From the NCBI RefSeq assembly GCF_900112895.1, contig NZ_FONL01000001.1, positions 124,001 to 188,000 on the forward strand: a DNA stretch of 64,000 nt. The letters run 5' to 3'. Of this stretch, positions 63,574 through 64,000 are shown one piece after another. Source of the stretch: Succiniclasticum ruminis DSM 9236 (GTDB lineage: Bacteria; Bacillota; Negativicutes; Acidaminococcales; Acidaminococcaceae). Position numbers and translations under genes: made by a program. Positions within the stretch are counted from its first letter, which is position 1; each line of letters starts with the position of its first letter. A model generated the notes under the pieces. It ran no database searches, was not told the DNA's origin, and saw nothing but the letters and a program-made list of their open reading frames with translations.

Positions 63574-64000
63574 CTATAACAATTTTGCAATCTTATCCGT
63601 AACGTCTGCAATCAGCCCTTCGTCCAGTTTACGCCCCAGCCAGATCTCCTCTGCCGCTACTGCCTGGGCCACCAGCATGAACAGGCCGTTTACTGCAGTT
63701 TTTCCCTGCTGCCGGGCCAGCTTCATGAATTTTGTTTCTGCCGGATTATAGATAATATCAACTGCCGCGGCAAAGTGGTCCATTACTGTCCCGTCCACAG
63801 GTGAGGCATCGGTTTTCGGAAACATTCCTACCGGGGTGCAGTTAATCAGCAAATCGCCGCCCAATACCTTCAAATCTTCATAGGTTTTCACTGTATAATG
63901 GGCCCGGATATCTTCCGGGGCGTTTTCGATTACCCGGGAAATCACCGTGATGCTATGGGCCTGCATATCTTTGACACATTGCAGAATCGCCCGGCTGGCT
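63574..64000 (-). CDS. aroE: Shikimate dehydrogenase (5' end missing, right edge)
   Basis: Only the last about 140 codons are in the window; the frame stays open to base 64000, with the edge encoding the end of the NADP-binding GASRAI loop. Further marks: LINCTPVGMFPK, DIIYNPAETKFM and NGLFMLVAQAVAAEEIW, which is the family's closing motif. It reduces 3-dehydroshikimate to shikimate with NADPH. It heads the aroE-aroK-aroQ set within this window. Confidence 0.94.
   Translation of the reverse strand, partial: ASRAILQCVKDMQAHSITVISRVIENAPEDIRAHYTVKTYEDLKVLGGDLLINCTPVGMFPKTDASPVDGTVMDHFAAAVDIIYNPAETKFMKLARQQGKTAVNGLFMLVAQAVAAEEIWLGRKLDEGLIADVTDKIAKLL

Overview
The window reads as chromosome of a diderm Firmicute (class Negativicutes). 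Acidaminococcaceae (Acidaminococcus or a close relative) is the best guess, but the genus is inferred, not proven. Firmicute signs are three T-box leaders (leuA, leuC, serA) and strong AGGAGG ribosome sites. Outer-membrane signs are waaA (Kdo transferase), an RND efflux pump with a lipoprotein adaptor, a YadA-type trimeric autotransporter and many exported proteins.

Layout. 1-111 is the start of a low-molecular-weight tyrosine phosphatase running off the left edge. 439-2283 is an orphan P4-type SF3 helicase/primase gene followed by an iteron-like array of GTACTTTTT repeats. This looks like the replication module of a lost or integrated element. 2459-5838 holds a His-rich exported protein and the autotransporter adhesin. 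6100-11348 is an iron/phosphonate-type ABC importer operon (binding lipoprotein, ATPase, fused double permease, second ATPase), with palindromes around its promoter and an internal terminator.

11420-18621 is the most unusual part. An AT-rich operon encodes a CHASE2 membrane sensor with no cytoplasmic output domain, an exported FecR-like protein, and a 1287-residue exported TPR-CHAT protein whose caspase-type His/Cys pair is intact. Divergent from it is a secreted protein made of three copies of one motif. 18792-23116 is a run of exported proteins of unknown function, two with DUF3298-like features.

From 23286 rightward nearly everything is on the minus strand and is largely housekeeping: a K+ channel, tRNA-Arg, a phosphoesterase, Dtd, MetQ, a histidine phosphatase, a flavodiiron protein, a biotin-dependent carboxyltransferase subunit, T-box-leuA, a CNNM/CorC protein, a Ca2+ P-type ATPase, an SbmA-like ABC exporter, the AcrAB-type pump, CCA-adding enzyme, T-box-leuCDB, a CBS protein with a purine permease, codBA, T-box-serA, a C69 dipeptidase, waaA with an exported nucleoside deoxyribosyltransferase, and aroE-aroK-aroQ cut by the right edge.

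The amino-acid genes form a coherent regulon. Leucine synthesis is split into two separately T-box-controlled units, serine synthesis has its own T-box, and the shikimate genes are clustered. The CHASE2/FecR-like/CHAT operon is the best candidate for an undescribed system: a proposed envelope-located sensing and proteolysis module.
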